Shown: positions 7,371 through 16,106, numbered from the stretch's first letter. The stretch is 64,000 nt of DNA from Prosthecobacter fusiformis (GCF_004364345.1 NZ_SOCA01000009.1:62001-126000); one strand, 5' to 3'. Made by a program: numbers and translations. The notes: a model not told the origin generated them from the letters alone.

Positions 7371-8546
7371 CTAACTGGCCAAGTTCCGCGCTTTCATTTC
7401 CCCGAGGGTCCAGGCGTATTCTTTGACGAGTTGATCGACGACATCGCCGGTGTGGAGGTCGCCGGGGAGGACTTCCCAGGTGTAGGTCTCCATCTCGATG
7501 TGCTGGCACTGGGTGGGGTTTTGGCTGAGCCAATCCATGGTGCCTTCGAGGTGGTCGCGGGTGCTTTGGAAGCCGTCGGTGGGCTGGGCGTGGAGGGGGA
7601 TGTGGAAGTGGACGCGCCATTCTTCACCCAATTCGGCGGGGTTTGTCTGGGCGAATTGGAGGGCATCCGGCAGGTCCTTGAATCGGCGCAGGGGGGTGGT
7701 GGGGCCGTAGTCGGCGATGACCTGGTGGAAGTATACGGGCTCGTCAAAGGCGCGGAGTTTTTCCACCATGTCCGGGGTGGGCTTCAATTTCAGCGCGGAG
7801 CTGAAGTGGAGCTTGCTGAGGCGGATGCCGGCGCCGGTGATGCGGGAGAGGGCGCGCTTGGGGGTCTCGTACTCGATGGCGAGGTGGCAGGTGTCGTAGT
7901 TGAGGCCGATGAATTTGAAGAAGTCTTTGTCCTGGGGGTGGCGGTCGTAGTAGAGGCCGAAGAATTTGAGGACCTCGCCGCTGGTCTCGAAGAGGCCGAG
8001 GGGCTCGGGCTCGAAACCGAGGTGGAGATCGTGACCGGTGGCGGTGGAGACGGTCTCGATATGCTCCCGGCAGAGGCGGACGTTTTCGAAGATGGCGTTG
8101 ATTTCGTCGCTGCCGATGGGGAAGGTTTTGTGGGAGCCGGGGAGGGTGCTGACGCTGCCGCTGGCACCGGGGGGGAGGAGCTGGGCGAGGATATCGAAGA
8201 GGCGGTTGGTGTATTCCAGCCGGGCTTTGGACGTCCAGTCCGGGAGGAAGACTTGTTCTTTTACCCGGGTGCCGTGGAAGGAGCCGTAAGGGAAGCCGTT
8301 GATGGTGAAGACGTAGCAGTTATTGGCTGCGAGCCAGTCTTTGAATTCGGCAATTTTGCCGGGGGCGAGGAGTTCCAGGGAGGCCTGATTGCCGAGACGG
8401 AGGCCGATGCCGTAGGGCTGGTCCGGGCTAACGCGGGCTTTGACGCGGAGGGTGTAATCCCGAAGTGTGGCCCAGGTCTGTTCCCACGTTTCACCGCGGT
8501 GGATATTGGTGCAGTAGCCGAGGTGGATGCCGTGGTTGAGAAGCAT
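7371..8546 (-). CDS. eboE: EboE-like TIM-barrel metabolite traffic protein
   Basis: The protein has 391 residues and resembles EboE: it begins LNHGIHLGYCTNIHRGETW, then GLRLGNQASLELL, FTINGFPYGSFHG and later LGLNYDTCHLAIEYE-like metal-site words, as in xylose-isomerase-type TIM barrels. The eboABCDEF operon has been tied to moving pathway precursors to the periplasm, for example in cyanobacterial scytonemin synthesis. None of the other ebo genes is next to it; the neighbours are an AT-rich decayed locus and a DUF6807 protein. It may therefore be an orphan or have another role. Family call is good; function is uncertain. Confidence 0.72.
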   Translation of the reverse strand: MLLNHGIHLGYCTNIHRGETWEQTWATLRDYTLRVKARVSPDQPYGIGLRLGNQASLELLAPGKIAEFKDWLAANNCYVFTINGFPYGSFHGTRVKEQVFLPDWTSKARLEYTNRLFDILAQLLPPGASGSVSTLPGSHKTFPIGSDEINAIFENVRLCREHIETVSTATGHDLHLGFEPEPLGLFETSGEVLKFFGLYYDRHPQDKDFFKFIGLNYDTCHLAIEYETPKRALSRITGAGIRLSKLHFSSALKLKPTPDMVEKLRAFDEPVYFHQVIADYGPTTPLRRFKDLPDALQFAQTNPAELGEEWRVHFHIPLHAQPTDGFQSTRDHLEGTMDWLSQNPTQCQHIEMETYTWEVLPGDLHTGDVVDQLVKEYAWTLGEMKARNLAS

Positions 8547-8626
8547 GGGGTGGGGGGAAGGGACGAAAGGGGGAGTTTGCGGTGGTTTTAGGGGGTTTGC
8601 AATCGGGGGGTGGGTGGGGAGCGGAA

Positions 8627-8685
<59 letters not shown>

Positions 8686-8766
8686 CAGCAGGCAGGGGGG
8701 GAATAGGGCTTAAATGGCTTATAGGTCCTAGGCGGTAGGTAGGTGAGGCTGGGGGATGCTGGGAAC

Positions 8767-9999
8767 CTATTCCACGGTGACTTTGAGGGGGTGAGCGTAG
8801 GCTTGCCAGGCGGTGTCGATGGCTTTGGCATCGGCGGGGCCGTCGGTGAGGATGAAGCGGTATTTGGAGGTGTAGGGCTGGCCGGGCTGGATGGTCCAAT
8901 CGCCGCCCTGGGAGGGGGCGATGCAGAGCTGGGGGTTCTTCGGGTTTAGGCGGAGGGGCTGGGGGAAGCGGAAGTTTTCCGGGTGGATAAGGATGGCCAT
9001 GCCTGCGGGCTGGCCGTCCACATCGCCGCCCATTTGGACCCATTGGGCCTTGGTGGAATCGCCTTTTTTGCGGTCGTCGCCATTGCTAGTGAGCATGGTG
9101 ACTTTATCCACGGGATTCCACTGCTCATGACCGCGTACGCCGAGGCCGCCGTAGTGGTATTCGGGAAGTTTTAAGGGGGAATCGGTGGCGCAGGTCTGGG
9201 TGGAGACGAGATCCAGGATGTAGGCGGGGCGGTCGCCGGTGGTGAGGGCATAGGCGGTGACTTCCCAGGTTTCATCCAGGACGGGCTTGGTGGTGCCGCT
9301 GTTGTGATCCAGGAAACGATGCTTGCTGAGAAAGCCGGCCTGAACGGGGCCGCCCCAGGATTTGAGGAGGGAATCGAAGCGGACCTCGCCGAGGATCTGG
9401 GCGGCGATTTTGTCTTTGGAGTCGCTTTTTCCCTGGTTCCAGAAGTCGGGGTGCTGGCCTTCGAATTCGGTCTTGGTCCAGGCGAACCAGATGCCGCGGT
9501 GCCAGCGGTGGTCGGCAGGATGGTTGCCGGTGATAAGGCGGCCGCCGGGGGTATAGACGGGGTGGAGGTGGGCACCGTGTTTAAAGACCTCCGGGACACC
9601 TGCGGGGACATCGCCGGGTTCCATCTGGTAATCGAAGACGGGCTGTGTTTTGCCGTGGGTGTGATGGGTGAAACGAAGGAGGCTGCCGGACTTTTCCACG
9701 GTGAGGCCCTGAGGTGCAGCGGGTGGGCTGGAGGGGGTGATGGCAAACGTGATGTTTTCACCTTTACCGATCTGTGGGACGATCATCACGGCCTGGCCGG
9801 TGGCATCCACCTGGAGGGTGGAGACGATGCTGCCGCCTTTTCCGGAAAGGGTATGCTGGCCCTGCCAGTCCTGGGGAGCAGTGAAGGTGACGATGGCATT
9901 TGTCTGGTCGGCATCGCCGCCATGGACGGTGATGCTGCCGGGGGCTGCGAGCAGAGGTGCGCTGGCCAAAGCGAGCAGGAGGAGCAGGATTGGTTTCAT
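8767..9999 (-). CDS. Secreted DUF6807 (PmoA-annotated) family protein
   Basis: The start is set at the ATG at 9997-9999, because the next residues form a clean signal peptide (MKPILLLLLALASAPLLA); an upstream ATG at 10056 would add 19 unlikely residues. The mature protein of about 390 residues has the family words HGAHLHPVYTPGGRLIT, HPADHRWHRGIWFAW and HYGGLGVRG. Databases often label this family methane oxygenase PmoA, which is misleading: it is a DUF6807 protein common in PVC and Bacteroidota glycan users. A periplasmic carbohydrate-related role is likely but unproven. Confidence 0.75.
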   Translation of the reverse strand: MKPILLLLLALASAPLLAAPGSITVHGGDADQTNAIVTFTAPQDWQGQHTLSGKGGSIVSTLQVDATGQAVMIVPQIGKGENITFAITPSSPPAAPQGLTVEKSGSLLRFTHHTHGKTQPVFDYQMEPGDVPAGVPEVFKHGAHLHPVYTPGGRLITGNHPADHRWHRGIWFAWTKTEFEGQHPDFWNQGKSDSKDKIAAQILGEVRFDSLLKSWGGPVQAGFLSKHRFLDHNSGTTKPVLDETWEVTAYALTTGDRPAYILDLVSTQTCATDSPLKLPEYHYGGLGVRGHEQWNPVDKVTMLTSNGDDRKKGDSTKAQWVQMGGDVDGQPAGMAILIHPENFRFPQPLRLNPKNPQLCIAPSQGGDWTIQPGQPYTSKYRFILTDGPADAKAIDTAWQAYAHPLKVTVE

Positions 10000-10087
10000 G
10001 GTGGGCAGAGGTAAACGTGGGGCCTGTAGGCCATTGTTCATCACTCTGCGCATCAAGGATGCCTCGGCGGGCTGCGTGCCCTGGGAT

Positions 10088-10651
10088 TTATTCGCGGACG
10101 AGGGGGGCGAGCTTTTCCTTCAGGAGCTGGCGGGCACGGTAGAGGCGCGTTTCAGCGGCTTTCTCCGAACAATCGAAGACCTCCGCCATCTGCCGGTAGG
10201 TCATGCCCTGATAGGTGAAAAGGACGAGGGCCTCACGCAGGTCCTCCGGCAGTGAGGCGATGGCGCGGCGGACCTCGCGGGCTGTTTCATCCTCCTCCAT
10301 GGCCTGGTCTGGCGTGGGGTCTTCCGAGGAGGGATCGAAGCCGGTTTCGCTGAGGGTCTGGAGGGATTCGGCTGGGTGGCGGCTCTGCCAGCGGATGTGA
10401 TTGGATAGGAGGTTCCGGGCAATGCGGAAAAGATAGGCGGAAAAAGGGGCATGCGGGCGGTAGCGCTGCCGGTGCATGTATAGGCGGACGAAGGACTCCT
10501 GGACGAGATCCCGGGTGGCGGCGTGATCATGCGTCATGTGCCAGAGGAAGGATGTCAGCTTATCCTGCCAGCGGGTCATGATCTCATTCAGTGCGAGGTC
10601 ATCCCCGCCTGAAAGCCGCTGCATGGCGCTGGCATCCGCGTCGGGGATCAA
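10088..10651 (-). CDS. ECF-type RNA polymerase sigma factor (CnrH-like position)
   Basis: The protein has 187 residues, with region 2 at about 25-95 (ATRDLVQESFVRLYMHR, FSAYLFRIARNLLSNHIR) and region 4 at about 125-180 (SLPEDLREALVLFTYQGMTY, then SEKAAETRLYRARQLLKEKL). It directs RNA polymerase to a small regulon. It is the third gene of a tightly overlapped operon: the preceding gene ends with a 4-nt overlap at 10648-10651. Order anti-sigma-like membrane protein, periplasmic sensor, sigma factor matches CnrYXH metal-response modules. No efflux gene sits directly downstream, so the target regulon is elsewhere. Confidence 0.88.
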   Translation of the reverse strand: MIPDADASAMQRLSGGDDLALNEIMTRWQDKLTSFLWHMTHDHAATRDLVQESFVRLYMHRQRYRPHAPFSAYLFRIARNLLSNHIRWQSRHPAESLQTLSETGFDPSSEDPTPDQAMEEDETAREVRRAIASLPEDLREALVLFTYQGMTYRQMAEVFDCSEKAAETRLYRARQLLKEKLAPLVRE

Positions 10652-11154
10652 GGGGGGCTGGGGGTTGGTACGGTTTTTGGCAGCAGGGTGTCGTGCTCGG
10701 GAAAGAGGTGCGGGAGCATCATTTTCAGATACTTCTGGCCCGCTGTGGGATTCATGGCGGCAGCGACTTTTTTGACGTGCTGAATGGCGGCCCGCTCAGA
10801 GGTTTCAAAATGGATTTCGTAATCGCGGATGGCGGCCTGGCCTTCAGCACTGTGCTCGTCGTTGTTTTGAAGAGCGATTTTCAGGCGCTCGCGTGCAATA
10901 TCCATCTCGGCACACAGGCGGATGCACTCGGCCCGGTGGGCATCGTGGATGGCGCATTCGCGCTCGAATTCCTCCTCAGTAAGGGAGAGGGAGGTGCGCA
11001 TCCAGGCCAGATTGGCCCGGGTATCCTGCTCCTGTGCGGCGACTTTTCGTGAAAAATTGCGGCTTTGCTGGTGGTTCTGCAAACCACGTGTGATCAAAAA
11101 AGCGGCAATTCCCAGGAGCAAGGCCACCAGCAAAGTGTGGCCTGAATTTCTCAT
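10648..11154 (-). CDS. Membrane-anchored periplasmic sensor, CnrX/heavy-metal-sensor-like
   Basis: The protein has 168 residues. One membrane helix (about 6-24) is followed by a long helical, charged periplasmic domain starting with WMRTSLSLTEEEFERE and containing His, Cys and Met residues (IHDAHRAECIRLCAEM, KMMLPHLFPEH) that could bind metal. This is the layout of CnrX/ZraP-like periplasmic sensors, which control a membrane anti-sigma factor. It overlaps both neighbours by 4 nt (ATGA), so all three proteins are probably made together. The metal ligand pattern is not conserved enough to name the metal. Confidence 0.65.
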   Translation of the reverse strand: MRNSGHTLLVALLLGIAAFLITRGLQNHQQSRNFSRKVAAQEQDTRANLAWMRTSLSLTEEEFERECAIHDAHRAECIRLCAEMDIARERLKIALQNNDEHSAEGQAAIRDYEIHFETSERAAIQHVKKVAAAMNPTAGQKYLKMMLPHLFPEHDTLLPKTVPTPSPP

Positions 11155-11453
11155 GGGGTGAGGGCAGGAGCCAGAGGATTGATCGAGTGAGCGTAAATGC
11201 TGACGGGATCTGGCGGCCGGGACGCGCTGCGTATTCCGGCGAAAATACCGATGCCTAATGCCAGTGCCCAGATAGCAAGGCGAGGCGTCGGCAGAGAGAA
11301 AAATTCAAAAAGGGCAGTCAGCCAAGGCTGGCGAGCATCGTCGCGAAGCTGCCGGTGCTCGATATCACGCCAGACATCCCTGACCAGTGAGGAAGAGGGA
11401 GATGGTGCCTGGACGGCACTTTGAAGAAGTAAATCGAGCTGTGGATCAGTCAT
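11151..11453 (-). CDS. Small single-pass membrane protein, probable anti-sigma factor (CnrY-like position)
   Basis: The protein has 100 residues: a cytoplasmic part of about 60 residues (starting MTDPQLDLLLQSAVQ, with LVRDVWRDIEHR), one membrane helix (about 60-77, LAIWALALGIGIFAG) and a short periplasmic tail. Size, topology and first place in the operon fit a CnrY-type anti-sigma factor that holds the ECF sigma factor at the membrane. Sequence similarity to known anti-sigma factors is not visible, so the role is inferred from context. Its ribosome binding site lies in the hairpin just upstream. Confidence 0.6.
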   Translation of the reverse strand: MTDPQLDLLLQSAVQAPSPSSSLVRDVWRDIEHRQLRDDARQPWLTALFEFFSLPTPRLAIWALALGIGIFAGIRSASRPPDPVSIYAHSINPLAPALTP

Positions 11454-11461
11454 AGCTGAAG

Positions 11462-11496
11462 AGCCTCCGCTTTCTGAAAACCAGAAAGCAGAGGCT
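11462..11496 (-). promoter_or_regulatory. 15-bp leader hairpin that covers the Shine-Dalgarno of the sigma operon
   Basis: On the minus strand the leader reads AGCCTCTGCTTTCTG, loop GTTTT, then CAGAAAGCGGAGGCT, and after eight bases the ATG of the first operon gene (11451-11453). The two arms pair over 15 bp with one G-U pair. The GGAGG in the 3' arm is 10 nt from the ATG and is the best ribosome binding site, so it is buried when the hairpin forms. There is no U-tract, so it is a poor terminator on either strand. Confidence 0.7.
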
Positions 11497-11559
11497 GGTT
11501 AGGGATTCATTGAATGCGGTCAAAGCACACAAAGATCTTCAGCATAGGTCATGCCTAGA

Positions 11560-11778
11560 TTAACGAGAAGCGACCGGGACCACGGCGATGAGCTGGCCAC
11601 GGTTGTTAAAGATGAGCTTCTTTTCGACAGCAGGAGGGGGTGTCTGCTTGGCGGTAACGGCATTGACGGTGGCGGTGACCTGGCCGCGATTGTTAAAAAC
11701 GGTGGTCTTTTCACCAGCGAAGGCGTTGCCACCCAGAAGAGTCATCATGGCGGCGGTAAGGATCAGTGTAGATTTCAC
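11560..11778 (-). CDS. Small secreted protein with a duplicated FNNRGQ motif
   Basis: A GTG at 11776-11778 gives a 72-residue product with a signal peptide (MKSTLILTAAMMTLLGGNAFA). The mature peptide of about 51 residues has two copies of the motif TTVFNNRGQVTATV / KLIFNNRGQLIAVV separated by a Pro-rich linker. An upstream ATG at 11922 would add 48 lysine-rich and hydrophobic residues and hide the signal peptide, so it is less likely. Family unknown. It lies just upstream of the CnrYXH-like operon on the same strand, 60 bp from the leader hairpin, and may be co-transcribed with it. Confidence 0.6.
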   Translation of the reverse strand: MKSTLILTAAMMTLLGGNAFAGEKTTVFNNRGQVTATVNAVTAKQTPPPAVEKKLIFNNRGQLIAVVPVASR

Positions 11779-12073
11779 AAGAATAGGTTGGTTTGGTTTT
11801 TGGAGTTGTATGGGTTCCAGAAGGACGCCCGTTAAGACTGCAAACACCGCGCCTGCTCCAAACCCTTGAGAAAAAGAGAATTTTTTCTTCTTTTGGTTAT
11901 CTGAGTCCGGCGGTGGGTGCATGGCGAGGTGCTTTCTCCGAAGGAAAAGGGGTGGGAGATGCTGATCCGTGGCACGCAGGAGCGTTGGGGCGTGTAATCT
12001 GAAGGAAAAAAAGGGCGGGAGATGCGTTTTAACCCTTCAACTCCATTGTCCCTGTTCAGCGCTCACACTCTCT

Positions 12074-15000
12074 ATGATTGCCCTTCGTCACCTGCTCACT
12101 TTCCTGGTTTTCACAGGCACTGTACTGTGCGCCCCAGCGGCCAGCCTGTTTGAACGGGATAATTTAGCGGCGTGGTGCATCGTGCCTTTTGATGCGAAAA
12201 AGCGCGGGCCGGAGGAACGGGCGGCGATGCTGGAAAAGATGGGGGTGAGGAAATTTGTTTATGATTACCGGCCTGAGCACATCCCGCAGTGGGACGAAGA
12301 ACTGAAGGCGCTGAAGAAGCATGACATCGAGCTTTTTGGCTGGTGGTTTCCGACGACCTACAATGACGATGCAAAGAAAACTCTGGAGCTTTTCAAGCGC
12401 CATGGAGTGAAACCGCAACTGTGGGTGAATGGCAACGGGGGAGCGGTGCAGGTAAGCTCGCCAGAGGACCAAAAGGAGCGGATCACCAAAGAAGTGCAGA
12501 GGATCCAACCGATCTGTGAAGCGGCGGCACCGCTGGGCTGCCAGGTAGCGCTTTATAATCATGGCAACTGGTATGGCGAGCCGGAGAATGCGATGGCCAT
12601 TATTGAGGAGCTGAAGAAGCAGGGCATCACTAATGTGGGCATGGTGTATAACCTTCATCATGGGCATGCCCATCTGGACCGCCTGGAAAAGCTGCTGCCC
12701 AAGATGCTGCCATACCTGCTCTGTCTGAACCTGAACGGCATGGATGTGGCAGGAGACACGAAGGGACGCAAGATCCTGCCGCTGGGCATCGGCAGCGAAG
12801 ATGTGCGGGTGCTGAAGATCATCGCCGCCAGTGGTTACAAGGGTGTGATTGGCATCCTCAACCACACCCCTGAAGATGCAGAGGGCAGGCTGCTGGACAA
12901 CCTGGACGGGCTGGCCTGGCTGCTGCCGCAGATGGAAGGCAAGGCAGCGGGGGAAAAACCGGGCTACCGGACCTGGAAGCATACCGCTGCGAAAGTACCT
13001 GGAACTGCACCGAAGGGGGTGCAAAAGGCGCAATCAGCACCGTCTCTCAATGCGGATTTTGGCTTGGCGCTTCAAGGAGGACTGGTGCTGGAAGGCAGTG
13101 AGGAATACCGCAGGCTGCCGCTAAGTTTGGAATGCAGGGTCAAACTGAACAGTGCAGCCGAGTTTAATATCCTGGTGGCCTTTGAGCCCAAAACATCGGC
13201 GACGCATTGGGAGCTTTATAGCTATAAGGACAGCGGGGTATTCAGCGTGTATCTGCCAGGGCGAGGTGGTGAGTATAAGACGACTAACAACATCTGTGAC
13301 GGCAAGTGGCATGAGGTCATCGCCAGTATGGAAGGGGAGATACTGCGGCTCTATGTGGACGGCAAAATGGTGTTGGAAAAACCGCTGCCACCTTTGCAAG
13401 GGGAATCAAAGCCAAGCGGGCTGGCCTTTGGGCAACTGGTGGAAGGAGGCACGGGATGTGACGGGGTGATCGATGATGTGCGCATTTCCCGAGGGCCTAT
13501 GAAAGCACGCAAAGGGGACCATCCACGCCAGCGCATGGACAACACGCTGGCACTCTGGAACTTTGATGAACTGGAGGCGTTGCTTTCTGGTGCGGCAAAG
13601 GCTCCGGCACCTGCGAAATTTAATCCTGAGCGCAAGCCGCTGCGAGTAGGGGAGTACGCACATTGGCAGGCGGAGGTGAACCGTGAACGTGTTTTTGATT
13701 ATTACGGCAAGCAGGCGGTGCAGTACATGGGCAAACCCATACCGGAATTGCTGCCAGGTTTTCCCGGTCTGGATGGCGGTCAGCAGGGGCACTGGGGAAA
13801 CCAAAATGATGCGGTGACCTGGCGCGACGGACGCTTTGCGGCATCGGATCTGGGCAGCGTATTCAGTGTGGTTTTCAAAGGTGGCGGATTGACCGTGCCG
13901 AAGGGTGTTTGTGTGCGGCTGGAGGATGGACAAAGCGCGGTGTTTGACCCGCTGACGCTGTCGTTTCCGCTGGTGTGGAGTGGCGGATTTGTGAAGCTGA
14001 CGGATTCGCGCCATGGCTTCATGGGCGGTGGCGTGATGGACGGGAAAATGGTGAAAAAGTATGAATCACCGAAGCTGGAGGCGCATCATTATCACGGATT
14101 TTACCGTCACGGCAGCAAAGTGATTTTTTCCTATACGATGGGGGATCAAAAGTACCTCCAATCTTCACCGGACAAATTGGAAGATCTTTCCGCACTGACC
14201 AAAGGAGGCCCCGCCCAATGGCCAGAGTGGATCGCGACGAAGGGTGTCATCGGCCAGGGGGAACCCTTCGCCACGGACACGCTGACACTGCCTTTTAACA
14301 ATCCTTATGGGACACTGTTTTTTGTTAGCGGGCACGATTTCTTCAGCGATGGCAGCGCGGCGATCAGTACGATGACCGGAGAGGTGTGGCTGGTGCGGGG
14401 CATTGATGACAAGCTGGAAAAGCTGCGCTGGAAACGCTTTGCCACGGGGCTGCATCAGCCGCTGGGGCTGAAAATTGTGAAGGATCAGATCTATGTGCTG
14501 GGGCGTGACCAGATCACCCGGCTGCATGATCTGAACGGGGATGATGAAGCGGACTTTTACGAGTGCATGACGAATGCCCAGGAGACCTCACCAGGCGGGC
14601 ACGATTTCATCACGGGACTGGACATGGATGCTGAAGGGCGTTTCTACACGGCCTCAGGAAATCAGGGAATTATCCGTGTGGCCAATGATCATGTGGATGT
14701 ACTGGCGACGGGTTTTCGCAATCCCAACGGGCTGGGGCTTTCACCGGATGGAAGGTTCATCACCACCAGTGTGCAAGAGGGAGACTGGACACCTTCATCT
14801 TCCATCTGCCAGGTGGAGATGGGCAAGAACGAAGGAGCGCATTTCGGTGCGGGTGGCCCGAAGAACGGCCAGCCGCCTGAGCCGCCGCTGATGTATCTGC
14901 CGCGCGGTGAGGACAACTCGTCAGGCGGTCAGTGTTTCGTAACCGGGCAAACATGGGCTGCCTTGAAGGGGGACGGAAACCTGACGCATTTTTCTCCGGG

Positions 15001-16036
15001 CACGGGTACAGGCTGGCTGGTCATGCGGCAGCAGGTGGAAGGCCGCTGGCAGGGTGCGGCGGTGCGCATCGCGGGGAGTTTTGATTCGGGGTCGCAAACG
15101 GGGAGGTTTCATCCCAAGGACGGGCAGCTTTATGTCACCGGTATGCAGGGCTGGGGCTGCTACACGCCAAAGGATGGATGTTTCCAAAGAGTACGTTATA
15201 CTGGCGGCAAAGTCGCGGTGCCGGTCGCGTTTGAAGCGCGTGAGAATGGGGTGATGCTACGCTTTGACCATGCTCTGGATCAGGCTGTGGCGGCGAAAGC
15301 GGGCAACCATTTTGCGCAGTGCTGGAACTATAACTATAGCGCGGCTTATGGCTCGCCAGAAATGTCTGTGAGATATGCGGATACGGTAGGTCATGATCCG
15401 CTGGAGATCCGCAGCGCCCAGGTGCTGGAAGGTGGCAAGGCGCTGTTTCTGGAGATCCCCCAACTGGTGCCTGCCAACATGATCCACCTGCGCGTTGGAG
15501 TCGCCGCAGGGCGTGCGCACGATGTCTTCCTGACCGCCCATGCTCTGGCACCTGCTTTTACCGAGTTTCCCGGTTATGAGAAGATTGCCAAGACTTTCAT
15601 TCCAGCGGCCAAAGGCAGCACCACTGTCAGCAGTAAGCTCAATCCCTGGGCAAAAGGAGAGCCTGGGCGTGAGATCGTCGTGGATGCCGCGTTGGGGCTG
15701 CAATATGTGCAGAAGCAGCTCATAGCGAAAGCGGGGGAAAAGCTCACGCTGACCTTCAAAAATCCGGATGTGGTGCCGCACAACTGGTTGTTAGCCAAAC
15801 CCGGCAGCCTGCAAAAATTGGGCGACCAAGTGAACCTCATGATCACCGATCCGAAAGGCCTGGCCAAACACTATGTGCCGGATTCACAGGATGTCCTGGT
15901 CTATACCGACATGGTCAATCCGAAGGAACAGTTCAGCATCCATTTTGAAGCGCCCAAAGAAAAGGGTGAGTATCCTTATCTCTGCACCTTTCCCGGCCAT
16001 TGGATGGTGATGAACGGGGTGATGAAGGTGGAGTAA
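12074..16036 (+). CDS. Secreted 1320-residue multidomain protein: TIM barrel, LamG, DUF6797-like, dehydrogenase-type beta-propeller, blue-copper domain
   Basis: The start is at the ATG at 12074, giving a signal peptide (MIALRHLLTFLVFTGTVLCA); the 35 residues before it in the open frame are unlikely. In order: sugar-isomerase-like TIM barrel (about 25-300), LamG-type lectin fold (about 326-475), DUF6797-like region (about 525-690), sorbosone/PQQ-dehydrogenase-like propeller (about 710-1150, with TASGNQG and GGQCFVTGQTW), and a C-terminal cupredoxin (about 1198-1320). The cupredoxin has type 1 copper ligands H1236, C1304, H1309 and M1313. No CxxCH haem motif is seen, unlike many PVC relatives. 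A sugar-oxidising enzyme with its own electron carrier is inferred. Confidence 0.8.
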   Translation: MIALRHLLTFLVFTGTVLCAPAASLFERDNLAAWCIVPFDAKKRGPEERAAMLEKMGVRKFVYDYRPEHIPQWDEELKALKKHDIELFGWWFPTTYNDDAKKTLELFKRHGVKPQLWVNGNGGAVQVSSPEDQKERITKEVQRIQPICEAAAPLGCQVALYNHGNWYGEPENAMAIIEELKKQGITNVGMVYNLHHGHAHLDRLEKLLPKMLPYLLCLNLNGMDVAGDTKGRKILPLGIGSEDVRVLKIIAASGYKGVIGILNHTPEDAEGRLLDNLDGLAWLLPQMEGKAAGEKPGYRTWKHTAAKVPGTAPKGVQKAQSAPSLNADFGLALQGGLVLEGSEEYRRLPLSLECRVKLNSAAEFNILVAFEPKTSATHWELYSYKDSGVFSVYLPGRGGEYKTTNNICDGKWHEVIASMEGEILRLYVDGKMVLEKPLPPLQGESKPSGLAFGQLVEGGTGCDGVIDDVRISRGPMKARKGDHPRQRMDNTLALWNFDELEALLSGAAKAPAPAKFNPERKPLRVGEYAHWQAEVNRERVFDYYGKQAVQYMGKPIPELLPGFPGLDGGQQGHWGNQNDAVTWRDGRFAASDLGSVFSVVFKGGGLTVPKGVCVRLEDGQSAVFDPLTLSFPLVWSGGFVKLTDSRHGFMGGGVMDGKMVKKYESPKLEAHHYHGFYRHGSKVIFSYTMGDQKYLQSSPDKLEDLSALTKGGPAQWPEWIATKGVIGQGEPFATDTLTLPFNNPYGTLFFVSGHDFFSDGSAAISTMTGEVWLVRGIDDKLEKLRWKRFATGLHQPLGLKIVKDQIYVLGRDQITRLHDLNGDDEADFYECMTNAQETSPGGHDFITGLDMDAEGRFYTASGNQGIIRVANDHVDVLATGFRNPNGLGLSPDGRFITTSVQEGDWTPSSSICQVEMGKNEGAHFGAGGPKNGQPPEPPLMYLPRGEDNSSGGQCFVTGQTWAALKGDGNLTHFSPGTGTGWLVMRQQVEGRWQGAAVRIAGSFDSGSQTGRFHPKDGQLYVTGMQGWGCYTPKDGCFQRVRYTGGKVAVPVAFEARENGVMLRFDHALDQAVAAKAGNHFAQCWNYNYSAAYGSPEMSVRYADTVGHDPLEIRSAQVLEGGKALFLEIPQLVPANMIHLRVGVAAGRAHDVFLTAHALAPAFTEFPGYEKIAKTFIPAAKGSTTVSSKLNPWAKGEPGREIVVDAALGLQYVQKQLIAKAGEKLTLTFKNPDVVPHNWLLAKPGSLQKLGDQVNLMITDPKGLAKHYVPDSQDVLVYTDMVNPKEQFSIHFEAPKEKGEYPYLCTFPGHWMVMNGVMKVE

Positions 16037-16044
16037 AAATGAAA

Positions 16045-16072
16045 AAGGCCCGGTTGGTCACAACCGGGCCTT
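16045..16072. terminator. Bidirectional terminator hairpin
   Basis: The 12-bp stem AAGGCCCGGTTG with loop GTCA lies between the stop of the plus-strand multidomain gene (16036) and the stop of the minus-strand DUF1080 gene (16107). A-rich flanks supply U-tracts for either direction (short on the plus strand). Confidence 0.85.
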
Positions 16073-16106
16073 CAAATTCTAACCTAACCAGCGGTTGATT
16101 TGCCGG

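Noticed and set aside
7329..8591. 420-residue open frame on the plus strand antisense to the EboE-like gene
   Set aside because: Its translation is mostly Gly/Ala/Val/Glu low-complexity and contains no family motif. It is the mirror of a GC-rich gene.
11462..11496. Ordinary rho-independent terminator for the gene at 11560
   Set aside because: The stem is strong but lacks a U-tract on both strands and lies only eight bases before the next start codon.
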